Positions 37,117-44,693 of a stretch of 64,000 nt of DNA are shown here, piece after piece. A program made the position numbers and the translations under genes. The first letter of the stretch is position 1. Each line of letters starts with the position of its first letter. The notes beneath the pieces are model-generated. The model ran no database searches, was not told where the DNA came from, and saw nothing but the letters and a program-made list of their open reading frames with translations. Source of the stretch: Marivita sp. (GTDB taxonomy: Bacteria; Pseudomonadota; Alphaproteobacteria; Rhodobacterales; Rhodobacteraceae). Where the stretch lies: the NCBI RefSeq assembly GCF_020055675.1, contig NZ_JAIPUS010000013.1:1-64000 (forward strand), read 5' to 3'.

Positions 37117-37128
37117 GATCATGTGATC
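37117..37128. promoter_or_regulatory. small palindrome before the BMP operon
   Basis: GATCA-TG-TGATC, about 50 bp upstream of the binding-protein start. Candidate repressor site; weak on its own. Confidence 0.25.
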
Positions 37129-37188
37129 AGGTGCAATTAAGGCCGCAGGCGTGCCAGAGGGTCAACCGCTTTTTGCCTCGCCGCGGTG

Positions 37189-37629
37189 TTACGTTGGCGC
37201 AACTTTTCGGGAGGCGGCGTCAATGGCATGCGAAAGCAGCACGGCATCGTCGCGCGTGCCATCGCGCAGAGTGTAATAGCCCGGACGGGTGCCGACCCGG
37301 ACGAATCCCAGCGCGGCATAGAACGCGCGGGCACGGTCGTTGTTGCGCGCCACATCAAGGAAGATGCGTCGGGCGCCCTTGGCATGGGCGAGGCTGACAA
37401 GTTCTGCCAGGATCGCGGTGGCGACGCCGCGCCGCTGTGCCGCCGGATCGGTGGCGAGGGCAAGGATTTCGCATTCATCGGCCACAATCTGGGCGATCAT
37501 CCCACCGTGATCGCGGGTCAGGAAATAGACATGGGAATTTTCCAGGGTCCGGGCAATCTCTTGTGATGACCAAGGTCGCATGTCCACATAGGCGCGGTCC
37601 ATGATCCGGGCAAAGACCTCGGGTGTCAC
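37189..37629 (-). CDS. rimI: ribosomal-protein-alanine N-acetyltransferase-like GNAT
   Basis: 146 residues. Acetyl-CoA loop CEILALATDPAAQRRGVATAIL (Q/R-x-x-G-x-A) and VARNNDRARAFYAALGFVRVGTRPGYY are RimI features. Overlaps tsaB by 4 bp, the usual tsaB-rimI pairing. Acetylates the N-terminal Ala of S18 in E. coli; target here inferred. Confidence 0.85.
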   Translation of the reverse strand: MTPEVFARIMDRAYVDMRPWSSQEIARTLENSHVYFLTRDHGGMIAQIVADECEILALATDPAAQRRGVATAILAELVSLAHAKGARRIFLDVARNNDRARAFYAALGFVRVGTRPGYYTLRDGTRDDAVLLSHAIDAASRKVAPT

Positions 37630-38201
37630 GACAGGATTACCGGGGCCGTGTCGCGCGACGGCGCGGCATCCGCCGCTTTGATGTAAAGTGGTTTGGGCCG
37701 CTCGGACATGGCGGCATCGGCGTCTGCCGCGCAGGACGCGATCGCGGCGATCAGGGCATCGGGATCGGTCGCGAAAACGGCATCCGGAACGTCGGCTGCG
37801 GTTGCAATCCGGGCTGATTCCCCCGGCGCCTGGACGTAGATCATGTCACGCGGCGCCGCGACCGCAGCGGTCACGTCAGGCCGCATCCGGTGAATCGCGT
37901 CGAGCGCCGAAACGCCGATGGCCGGGACACCCAGCCCCAGAGCCACCCCCCGTGCGGCCGACACGGAAATGCGAATGCCGGTGAAATTGCCGGGTCCCAC
38001 CCCGACACCGATCCGTGTGAGGTCGTGCCATGTCACGCCATGCCGTGTCAGAAACGCGTCGAGCATGGGCATCAGGTGTTCGGCCTGCCCGCGTGACATT
38101 TGATCGACCTGCGTTGCGATTACGCGGTTTCCTGAAACCAATGCGGCCGCGCAGTGCGCAGCCGATGTATCGAAGGCCAGTAACGTCGTGTCAGACGGCA
38201 A
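37626..38201 (-). CDS. tsaB: tRNA threonylcarbamoyladenosine biosynthesis protein TsaB
   Basis: 191 residues. LAFDTSAAHCAAALV, SRGQAEHLMPMLDAFL and GVGVGPGNFTGIRISVSAARG are characteristic. Non-catalytic partner of TsaD in making t6A37 on ANN-reading tRNAs. Overlaps nfuA by 11 bp, so nfuA-tsaB-rimI form one unit. Confidence 0.93.
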   Translation of the reverse strand: MPSDTTLLAFDTSAAHCAAALVSGNRVIATQVDQMSRGQAEHLMPMLDAFLTRHGVTWHDLTRIGVGVGPGNFTGIRISVSAARGVALGLGVPAIGVSALDAIHRMRPDVTAAVAAPRDMIYVQAPGESARIATAADVPDAVFATDPDALIAAIASCAADADAAMSERPKPLYIKAADAAPSRDTAPVILS

Positions 38202-38754
38202 CCGGGCGCACCTCTGTAACCTCGGGGATGTAGTGGCGCAGCAGGTTTTCGATGCCCATTTTCAGTGTCAGGGTGGACGAGGGGCAGCCAGCGCACGCCC
38301 CCTGCATGTGCAGGTAGACGACACCGCGTTCAAAGCCGTGGAACGTGATGTCGCCGCCATCCTGTGCAACGGCAGGGCGCACGCGGCTGTCAAGCAGTTC
38401 CTTGATCTGGACAACGATCTCGCCATCCTCGCCGGTATGCTCTGCATGGCCGGAGGGCGCTTGCGCATCGTCGGTCATCACGGGGTCGCCCGACTGGAAA
38501 TGCTCCATGATCGCGCCCAGAAGGGCCGGTTTCAGGTGGTCCCAATCGGTTTCATCATCCTTTGTCACGGTGACGAAATCATGCCCGAAGAACACACCTT
38601 TCACGCCGCTGACGCCAAAGAGCCGGGTCGCCAGCGGTGACGCCGATGCGCCTTCTGCTGTCGGAAAATCCGCCGTTCCCATGTCGAGCACCGTCTGGCC
38701 GGGCAGGAACTTCAACGTCGCGGGGTTGGGCGTGGATTCGGTCTGGATGAACAT
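38191..38754 (-). CDS. nfuA: NfuA-type iron-sulfur carrier
   Basis: 187 residues: N-terminal Nfu domain (MFIQTESTPNPATLKFLPG) and C-terminal NifU-like domain with the cluster-binding CAGC (MQGACAGCPSSTLTLKMGIE). Receives and delivers Fe-S clusters. An Irr-type iron box lies 60 bp upstream. The frame extends 14 codons further, but MFIQTESTPN is the conserved start. Confidence 0.93.
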   Translation of the reverse strand: MFIQTESTPNPATLKFLPGQTVLDMGTADFPTAEGASASPLATRLFGVSGVKGVFFGHDFVTVTKDDETDWDHLKPALLGAIMEHFQSGDPVMTDDAQAPSGHAEHTGEDGEIVVQIKELLDSRVRPAVAQDGGDITFHGFERGVVYLHMQGACAGCPSSTLTLKMGIENLLRHYIPEVTEVRPVAV

Positions 38755-39081
38755 GGCGTCGCCTCCTGATAGGATATTGACTATATGCGACCCCACGCGC
38801 GCAGCGTCAAGGTTTAGAACCGTTCTAAGATTTTTCGGGTGTCATCTCAACAGATCGAGAGTCACATCAAAGCTCCCGGAACCTACAATGATTTGCGACA
38901 AATCGATATCACGTCTGAAAGCGTCACTCGGGTTCAGCCGGCGCTCGTCTGCGCTGCTCAGTTTTATTCGGCCATTGCGGCCCGTGAGACCAGCGCAAAT
39001 GAAGTCGCCTGGGTTGTATGAAACATCGGATGTTTCAACCAAACGCGTTCAAACCCATCGTCGCACCAAGCAGAGGCCCGG
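38755..39081. other. nfuA upstream region, no supported gene
   Basis: 327 bp between the universal stress gene and nfuA. It holds the Irr-like box at 38813-38829. A 66-codon frame on the minus strand (38842-39042) has no recognised motif or ribosome-binding site. Confidence 0.5.
38813..38829. promoter_or_regulatory. Irr-type iron control element
   Basis: TTTAGAACCGTTCTAAG: perfect arms TTAGAAC and GTTCTAA around a single C, matching the alphaproteobacterial ICE/Irr consensus TTTAGAAnnnTTCTAAA at all but the last base. It is 60 bp before the start of nfuA, an Fe-S gene. Confidence 0.75.
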
Positions 39082-39537
39082 TCAGGTTATCGCTTCGAGC
39101 CGTTCCTTGGACAATTCACCTGGTACAATCGTAATGGGTATCGGCAGGCTACCCGCGTTCTTGGTCAGTTGCGTGACAAGCGGGCCGGGACCTTTCTTGT
39201 CGGTGTTCGCACCAAGGACAAGCACGCCGATGTCGGGATCGTCCTGCACAAGCGCTATGATCTCGGCAACGGCTTCGCCTTCGCGGATGACCAGCTCGGG
39301 ATCGACATCCTGCTTGTCGCGCATCCATTTCGCGAACACCTCGAAATGCGCGTGAATCCGTTCGCGTGCTTCTTCGCGCATCACCTCGCCAACGCCGATC
39401 CAGTGGTTGAACTCGTCCGGCGCAATGATCGAGAGAATCTGCACGCCCCCCCCGGTGTGCGACGCCCGCATCGCGGCAAACCGCATGGCGTTGAGGCATT
39501 CGCGGCTGTCATCCAGCACGACAAGAAATTTACGCAT
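39082..39537 (-). CDS. universal stress protein (UspA family)
   Basis: 151 residues. FLVVLDDSRECLNAMRFAAM and the nucleotide-loop region LVLGANTDKKGPGPLVTQL (related to G-x2-G-x9-G-S/T) place it in the Usp family. The start at 39537 is preferred because GGGAG lies 9 nt upstream; the ATG two codons earlier is too close to it. Confidence 0.85.
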   Translation of the reverse strand: MRKFLVVLDDSRECLNAMRFAAMRASHTGGGVQILSIIAPDEFNHWIGVGEVMREEARERIHAHFEVFAKWMRDKQDVDPELVIREGEAVAEIIALVQDDPDIGVLVLGANTDKKGPGPLVTQLTKNAGSLPIPITIVPGELSKERLEAIT

Positions 39538-39693
39538 AGACATTCTCCCGTTGCGGATCATGCCGCAGGAACCGGACCCGTGCAATAGACCATACGGCTG
39601 CGTGCGTGTGTCCCGATTGGTGCATCAGCAAGGGGCAACGGGAGGCACGCGCACGGCGTGTTCGAGGTATCCGTGATGTCTGGCCGATCGACG

Positions 39694-40554
39694 TTACCCG
39701 GAATGCGCCCAGTCCCAATACATCTCGCGGACCCGGCGGGTGACCGGGCCGACCTGGAAGGACATGTCTTCGAACCCGACCACTGGCGTGACCTTGTTCA
39801 TGTTCCCGGACAGGAATACCTCGTCCGCGGCTTCAAAATCCGCAAAACTCAGAACGGTTTCGTGGACCTTGGTGCCATCGGCGGCGAGGTTGGCGATATG
39901 CCGGGCGCGGGTGATCCCGGCCAGGAACGTGCCATTGGCAATCGGTGTGAACACTTCTCCGTCCTTCGCCATGAATACATTGGCGGTCGCACTTTCTGCG
40001 ACATTGCCCATCGCGTCGGTGACCAATGCGTTCTGGAACCCGCGCGCACGCACTTCGGCCAGCATGCGCGCATTGTTGGGATAGAGACAGCCCGCCTTGG
40101 CATTCACCACCGCGTCCTCCATCACCGGACGCCGGAACCGGGTCTTGCCCAGCGAGACGCTGGCGGTGTCAGGAGCCATCGGGATTTCTTCGAGGCTGAT
40201 GGCGAAGCCGGTCTTGTCCGGCTGCGGAACGATCGCGGTCTGATCGCCGTCGATGGCCCAGTACATCGGACGGATATAGACGGCGCTATTCTCTGGAAAT
40301 GCGCGCAGGCCGTCCCACACGATCTGCACCATGTCCTCGGCGCTGACGGTGGGGGTGACCATGAGCGCCTTTGCCGAGTGGTTAACGCGCTCGCAATGGG
40401 CCAGCAGATCGGGCGCCACACCGTTGACATACCGGGCACCGTCGAACACGCCGCTTCCCAGCCAGGCGCCATGGTCTGCGGCGTTCATCACGGCCACGTC
40501 GCCCGCATGCCAAGAGCCATTGAAATAGGTATGAATGTTGGTGCCGGTGGCCAT
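39694..40554 (-). CDS. class IV aminotransferase, probable branched-chain (IlvE-like)
   Basis: 286 residues, PLP-dependent fold type IV. HGAWLGSGVFDGARYVNG near the N-terminus, IRPMYWAIDGDQ, NAKAGCLYPNNARMLAEVRA containing the candidate PLP Lys, and NVFMAKDGEVFTPIANGTFLAGITR are family motifs. Branched-chain aminotransferase is the best guess; D-amino-acid aminotransferase or aminodeoxychorismate lyase are alternatives. Confidence 0.8.
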   Translation of the reverse strand: MATGTNIHTYFNGSWHAGDVAVMNAADHGAWLGSGVFDGARYVNGVAPDLLAHCERVNHSAKALMVTPTVSAEDMVQIVWDGLRAFPENSAVYIRPMYWAIDGDQTAIVPQPDKTGFAISLEEIPMAPDTASVSLGKTRFRRPVMEDAVVNAKAGCLYPNNARMLAEVRARGFQNALVTDAMGNVAESATANVFMAKDGEVFTPIANGTFLAGITRARHIANLAADGTKVHETVLSFADFEAADEVFLSGNMNKVTPVVGFEDMSFQVGPVTRRVREMYWDWAHSG

Positions 40555-40623
40555 CGTGTTCTCCTTCTTTGGCGCGCACGTTAGGTCCGGTCAGCCCGAA
40601 GGTCCAGAGAGCGTCTCTGCCTG

Positions 40624-41673
40624 TTATCCCTGAACCATGCCGACGATATCATATGTCTTTTTCAGGATCGGGGTTGCGATCTCCCGCGCCCTGTCCGCGC
40701 CGCCGCGCAGGATTGCATCGATCTCGTCGGGGTGCAGCATCAAGCGTGCCGTTTCCCCGGAAATCGGTGAAAGCCGCTCCACCGCGAGGTCGGACAGCAT
40801 CGGCTTGAATTCGGAGAACGGCTTGCCGCCCACGTCGCGCAGCACCGCCTCTACCGATTGTTCGGCCAGCGCTGCATAGATATTTACAAGGTTCCGGGCT
40901 TCGGGCCGACGCTCCAGGCCCTCTGCCTCGGACGGCAGCGCGTCGGGATCGGTTTTGGCCTTGCGCACCTTCTGGGCAATCGTGTCTGCATCGTCTGTCA
41001 TGTTGATGCGGCTGGCATCCGAGGGATCCGATTTCGACATTTTCTTGGATCCGTCTCGCAGGGACATCACCCGCGTCGCGGCGCCTTCGATCACAGGTTC
41101 GGTGATCGGGAAGAATTCTGTCCCGTAATCATGGTTGAACTTGATCGCGATGTCGCGGGTCAACTCAAGATGCTGCTTCTGGTCCTCGCCCACGGGCACA
41201 TGGGTGGCGTGATACAACAGGATGTCCGCTGCCATGAGCGCCGGATAGGCAAACAGTCCAAGAGACGCATTCTCCTGGTTCTTGCCGGCCTTGTCTTTCC
41301 ACTGGGTCATGCGCTTCATCCAGCCCACACGCGCCACGCAGTTGAAAATCCACGCAAGTTGCGTGTGTTCGACCACCTGGCTCTGGTTGAAAAGGATGGA
41401 TTTTGTCGGGTCGATCCCGCTGGCGATATAGCCGGCGACCAATTCACGTGTCTGCTGTCGCAGCGCATCCGGTTCGAGCAGTTTAGCGGTGATCGCATGC
41501 AGGTCCACGACGCAGTAGATCGTCTCGAAATCGTCGGCCTGCATGTCGACAAACCGCTTTATCGCGCCAAGGTAGTTTCCCAGTGTCAGCCCTCCGGAGG
41601 GCTGGATCCCCGAAAAGACACGGGGGGTGAACGCGGGAGAGGTTTGGACCCCCTCAGGCTGGGCCGCAGTCAT
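40624..41673 (-). CDS. trpS: tryptophanyl-tRNA synthetase
   Basis: 349 residues, class [21 protein letters not shown] is the HIGH-region variant of Trp[28 protein letters not shown] and the KMSKS loop ([15 protein letters not shown]) are intact. Divergent from the rhomboid-like gene. Confidence 0.96.
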   Translation of the reverse strand: MTAAQPEGVQTSPAFTPRVFSGIQPSGGLTLGNYLGAIKRFVDMQADDFETIYCVVDLHAITAKLLEPDALRQQTRELVAGYIASGIDPTKSILFNQSQVVEHTQLAWIFNCVARVGWMKRMTQWKDKAGKNQENASLGLFAYPALMAADILLYHATHVPVGEDQKQHLELTRDIAIKFNHDYGTEFFPITEPVIEGAATRVMSLRDGSKKMSKSDPSDASRINMTDDADTIAQKVRKAKTDPDALPSEAEGLERRPEARNLVNIYAALAEQSVEAVLRDVGGKPFSEFKPMLSDLAVERLSPISGETARLMLHPDEIDAILRGGADRAREIATPILKKTYDIVGMVQG

Positions 41674-41749
41674 GGCGAAACTCCATCTGGCAAAAACGCT
41701 TGCGGTGCCTTACCCATGGCCCCAACTGCCGTCAAGCAAGGGCCTTGCC

Positions 41750-42439
41750 ATGACCGATCCGCATAACGAACCCCCGTTCAACCCTTTGCCCCCGGTGGTC
41801 ATCGCGCTGTTTCTCGTGATTGTCGGGATCGAGGTCGTGTTCGGGCTTGGTGCGCGCGGGATAGTCGGCGGGCCGGGGGCCGTTGGCTGGCGGCTGGGCA
41901 CGCTCGAACGGTTTGCGTTTTCCTCCGAGATCTTCAACTGGATGCTGGAAACCGGGCGGTGGCCGGTCGAGCATGTGATCCGCTTGGTGTCATACCCGTT
42001 TGTTCATGCCAGCTTTACCCACGCGCTGTTTGCCGGGGTGATGCTGCTCGCGCTGGGCAAGATGGTTGGAGAGGTGATGGGAACACGCGCCGTCGTGCTC
42101 CTGTTCTTTGTGCCATCCGCCGGTGGGGCCGTGGCTTACGCGCTTTTCATCGGCGCCCCCGCGCCCCTGGTCGGTGCGTTCCCGGCTGTCTATGGCCTGA
42201 TCGGTGGGTTCACCTATATGCTCTGGCAGCGGCTCGGGCAGCTTGGAGAGAACCAGATCCGGGCGTTTGCCCTCGTTGGCATCTTGTTGTTTATCCAATT
42301 GATTTTTGGCCTTTTGGTTGGGGCAAGTGCCGAATGGGTCGCGGATATCTCGGCCTTTGTCATCGGGTTTGGCATGTCGATGCTGCTGGTGCCGGGTGGC
42401 TGGACCAAGCTGGTCAACCGCTTGCGCCAGCGAAATTGA
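41750..42439 (+). CDS. rhomboid-family protein without catalytic residues
   Basis: 229 residues, six to seven helices. The rhomboid scaffold is clear (VSYPFVHASFTHALFAGVML, LVGAFPAVYGLIGGFTY, ADISAFVIGFGMSMLL) but the catalytic Ser of GxSG is missing (GAFP, residues 142-145) and the catalytic His of the AHxxG helix is replaced (ADIS, about 198-201). The oxyanion Asn after the H-A-x-F loop is also absent. Likely a non-proteolytic rhomboid. Its stop is directly adjacent to the convergent murJ stop. Confidence 0.82.
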   Translation: MTDPHNEPPFNPLPPVVIALFLVIVGIEVVFGLGARGIVGGPGAVGWRLGTLERFAFSSEIFNWMLETGRWPVEHVIRLVSYPFVHASFTHALFAGVMLLALGKMVGEVMGTRAVVLLFFVPSAGGAVAYALFIGAPAPLVGAFPAVYGLIGGFTYMLWQRLGQLGENQIRAFALVGILLFIQLIFGLLVGASAEWVADISAFVIGFGMSMLLVPGGWTKLVNRLRQRN

Positions 42440-43987
42440 TCAGCCCTTTCGGCGACGAAACGCATCGTGGAAGTCACGCAGCGAGAACGCTCCGATTGAC
42501 TGGCCGATGATCGCGTAACTGACCATGCCGATGCCGATCAGCACAGCCAGGGCGACAAAGCGAAGCCCCGCCACCTCGAGCAGCGGCCCAAGGAGAAGCG
42601 TGCCCCCCCAAAGCGCGACACCCATCAGGACCGAGGCCACGCAGACTCGCCACAGACGCCGCCGGAAGCGCGCGTCGAACCGCGCGACATCGCCCAACCT
42701 GCGTCCCCCCCGCGCCAGCATCCACACCATGACCCAGCCCGCCAGCGTGGTCGCAATCGCGGGGGCCAGCCAGCCCAGAACCGGGGCCAGCCCGACCGCC
42801 ACAGCCGCGTTCACGATCATTGCCCAGACGGCGTATCGAAACGGAGACCTCGTGTCCTCCCGTGCAAAGAACAAGGGCTGCAGGACCTTCTGTAGAACAA
42901 AAGCCGGAAGCCCCAACCCATAGATCGCCACCGCGAGGGCAATCGCCGCACTGTCATCTGCCCCGGTTGCGCCGCGCTCAAACAGGACCGACACCAGCGG
43001 CAGCGGGATCACGATGAGCGCGACCGCGGCAGGCAGTGTCAGCGCAAGCGACAGCTCGCCCGCGCGTGAAAAGGCATGTTTGGCCCCGGCCTCGTCCTGT
43101 GCGCTCAGCCGCCTGGAGAGGTCGGGAAGAAGCACGATGCCAACGGCGATGCCAACGACGCCCAAGGGCAATTGATAGAGCCTGTCCGCGGCATAAAGCC
43201 AGCCGACGGCCTTGTCGAAATGTGACGCAACCTGTTGACCGACAAGAAGATTTATCTGCATGACACCGCCCGCTAGGGCTGCGGGGATGGCGACGACGAC
43301 AAGGCGCTTCATTTCGGGCGACCATCTTGGCCAGCTGGGCCGCAGATGCACTCCGGCGCGGTCCGCCGCGACCCAGACGAACACCAGTTGCGCCAGCCCG
43401 GCCAACGGCACGGTCCAGACCAGCCAAAGAATCACCTCACCTCCGATATATGCGGCCCAAGCCATTGATATACAAACAAAAATATTCAAAAGCACGGGCG
43501 CTGCCGCAGCGGCTGCAAAACGGCCCGTGGCGTTGAGAACACCGGAAAACAAGGCCGTGATCGAGATCAGAAGGATGTAGGGAAAGACGATCCGGCCATA
43601 GGTCACGGTCAGGTCGAAGCGCGCGTCGCCAGCAAACCCGCCTGCCGTCAGCCAGACCAGCACGGGCATGAAGATCATGGCAATGGCGCTCAGGATCAAA
43701 AGGACAAAGGCCAACCCGCTGAGCGCCTGTGTGGCAAATCCGGTCGCGTCCTCCTCGGCCTCCAAGCGCTTGGAAAACATGGGAACAAATGACGCGTTGA
43801 ATGCGCCCTCGGCGAAAAAGCGGCGGAACATGTTGGGCAGGCGAAACGCCGCCACGAAGGCATCCATCACAGGGCCGGGTCCGATGAATGCAAGGATCAT
43901 CACCTCGCGCAGAACACCGAGAATGCGGCTCATCAGGGTCCAGAAGCCGACGGTGAGAACACCGGAGATGAGGCGGATCGGTTTCAT
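42440..43987 (-). CDS. murJ: lipid II flippase MurJ
   Basis: Flips lipid II across the inner membrane for peptidoglycan synthesis. 515 residues, about fourteen helices. SRILGVLREVMILAFIGPGPVMDAF, NMFRRFFAEGAFNASFVPMFS, ADRLYQLPLGVVGIAVGIVLLPDLSRR and VLQPLFFAREDTRSPFRYAV are MurJ/MVF signatures with the essential Arg residues. Start at MKPIRLISG (43987). Confidence 0.96.
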   Translation of the reverse strand: MKPIRLISGVLTVGFWTLMSRILGVLREVMILAFIGPGPVMDAFVAAFRLPNMFRRFFAEGAFNASFVPMFSKRLEAEEDATGFATQALSGLAFVLLILSAIAMIFMPVLVWLTAGGFAGDARFDLTVTYGRIVFPYILLISITALFSGVLNATGRFAAAAAAPVLLNIFVCISMAWAAYIGGEVILWLVWTVPLAGLAQLVFVWVAADRAGVHLRPSWPRWSPEMKRLVVVAIPAALAGGVMQINLLVGQQVASHFDKAVGWLYAADRLYQLPLGVVGIAVGIVLLPDLSRRLSAQDEAGAKHAFSRAGELSLALTLPAAVALIVIPLPLVSVLFERGATGADDSAAIALAVAIYGLGLPAFVLQKVLQPLFFAREDTRSPFRYAVWAMIVNAAVAVGLAPVLGWLAPAIATTLAGWVMVWMLARGGRRLGDVARFDARFRRRLWRVCVASVLMGVALWGGTLLLGPLLEVAGLRFVALAVLIGIGMVSYAIIGQSIGAFSLRDFHDAFRRRKG

Positions 43988-44060
43988 GCGGGCTCCTTGC
44001 GCGTCGACTGTGGCGTAGAGCAGATTTCGTCCGGCGAAAAGTGCCAGTTGTCCGGTTCGG

Positions 44061-44173
44061 CCGTACGGACTGTACGGTTCAAACCGGGTTTTTGCCGGTT
44101 TGAGGCTGAATTTCGAGGGTTTGCCAGGCGCGGCGCCGGAACCGTACGGGGAGGCGGGGCGCACCGTACGGTT
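44061..44173. promoter_or_regulatory. cluster of CCGTACGG palindromes and a hairpin between murJ and the Phd-like gene
   Basis: CCGTACGG occurs at 44061-44068, 44142-44149 and 44164-44171, plus CTGTACGG at 44070-44077. Between them TCAAACCGG-GTTTTTG-CCGGTTTGA (44079-44103) is a perfect 9-bp inverted repeat. All lie in the 293-bp gap between divergent genes, as expected for multi-site operators of a toxin-antitoxin-type autoregulator. Confidence 0.6.
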
Positions 44174-44280
44174 GGATGGGACAGATGCCAGACGCTGGAA
44201 ACCCGCGCGGCGGGGTCACGATTTGTCAATATCTTGCTGCCAATCTCGGATCACGCGACGATTGGCAAAGGACGTCTCTT

Positions 44281-44580
44281 GTGTACCGCTACAACCTGTC
44301 TTTGATCGAGGATATCAGCACGGACTGGCTGCGCAGCCATTTGCGGCAGGTGCTGGATGACGTGAATTTCAACGAGGCCCGGTTTGCAATCCTGCGTCGG
44401 GGCCGGCCGGTCGCCGGGTTGGTCCCTATTACCGAGGCACGCGCCCTGTTCGAAGCAACCCGCGCGGACAGGGCCTACCGAGACATTTACCGGGACCTCG
44501 AAATCCGCGACGAAACGCGGCTGCGCGAGGCGGTAAAAGACGTGGCATTGCGCGAGAGCGATGCCAAACCCGCGCCATGA
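44281..44580 (+). CDS. Phd/YefM-like antitoxin-type protein, orphan
   Basis: 99 residues from a GTG preceded by AAAGGA. DWLRSHLRQVLDDV followed by ARFAILRRGRPVAGLVPITEARAL is the prevent-host-death pattern (helix, then RRGxPVAxLVP), with a charged helical C-terminus such as would bind a toxin. No toxin gene follows: the next gene is convergent. It may regulate its own promoter or murJ, or pair with a toxin elsewhere. Confidence 0.65.
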   Translation: MYRYNLSLIEDISTDWLRSHLRQVLDDVNFNEARFAILRRGRPVAGLVPITEARALFEATRADRAYRDIYRDLEIRDETRLREAVKDVALRESDAKPAP

Positions 44581-44693
44581 CGTGCGTGGCATTCGCCACC
44601 AGCCGATCTGAGGCTCGGGCAGCAATGTCAAACGCCCCGCCCGATGATGGGGCGAGGCTTTGGAGTGTCGTCCATACCGCCGTGATGGTCCGT

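Noticed and set aside
38842-39042. 66-codon minus-strand frame upstream of nfuA
   Set aside because: No motif or ribosome-binding site, and it lies in the nfuA regulatory region.
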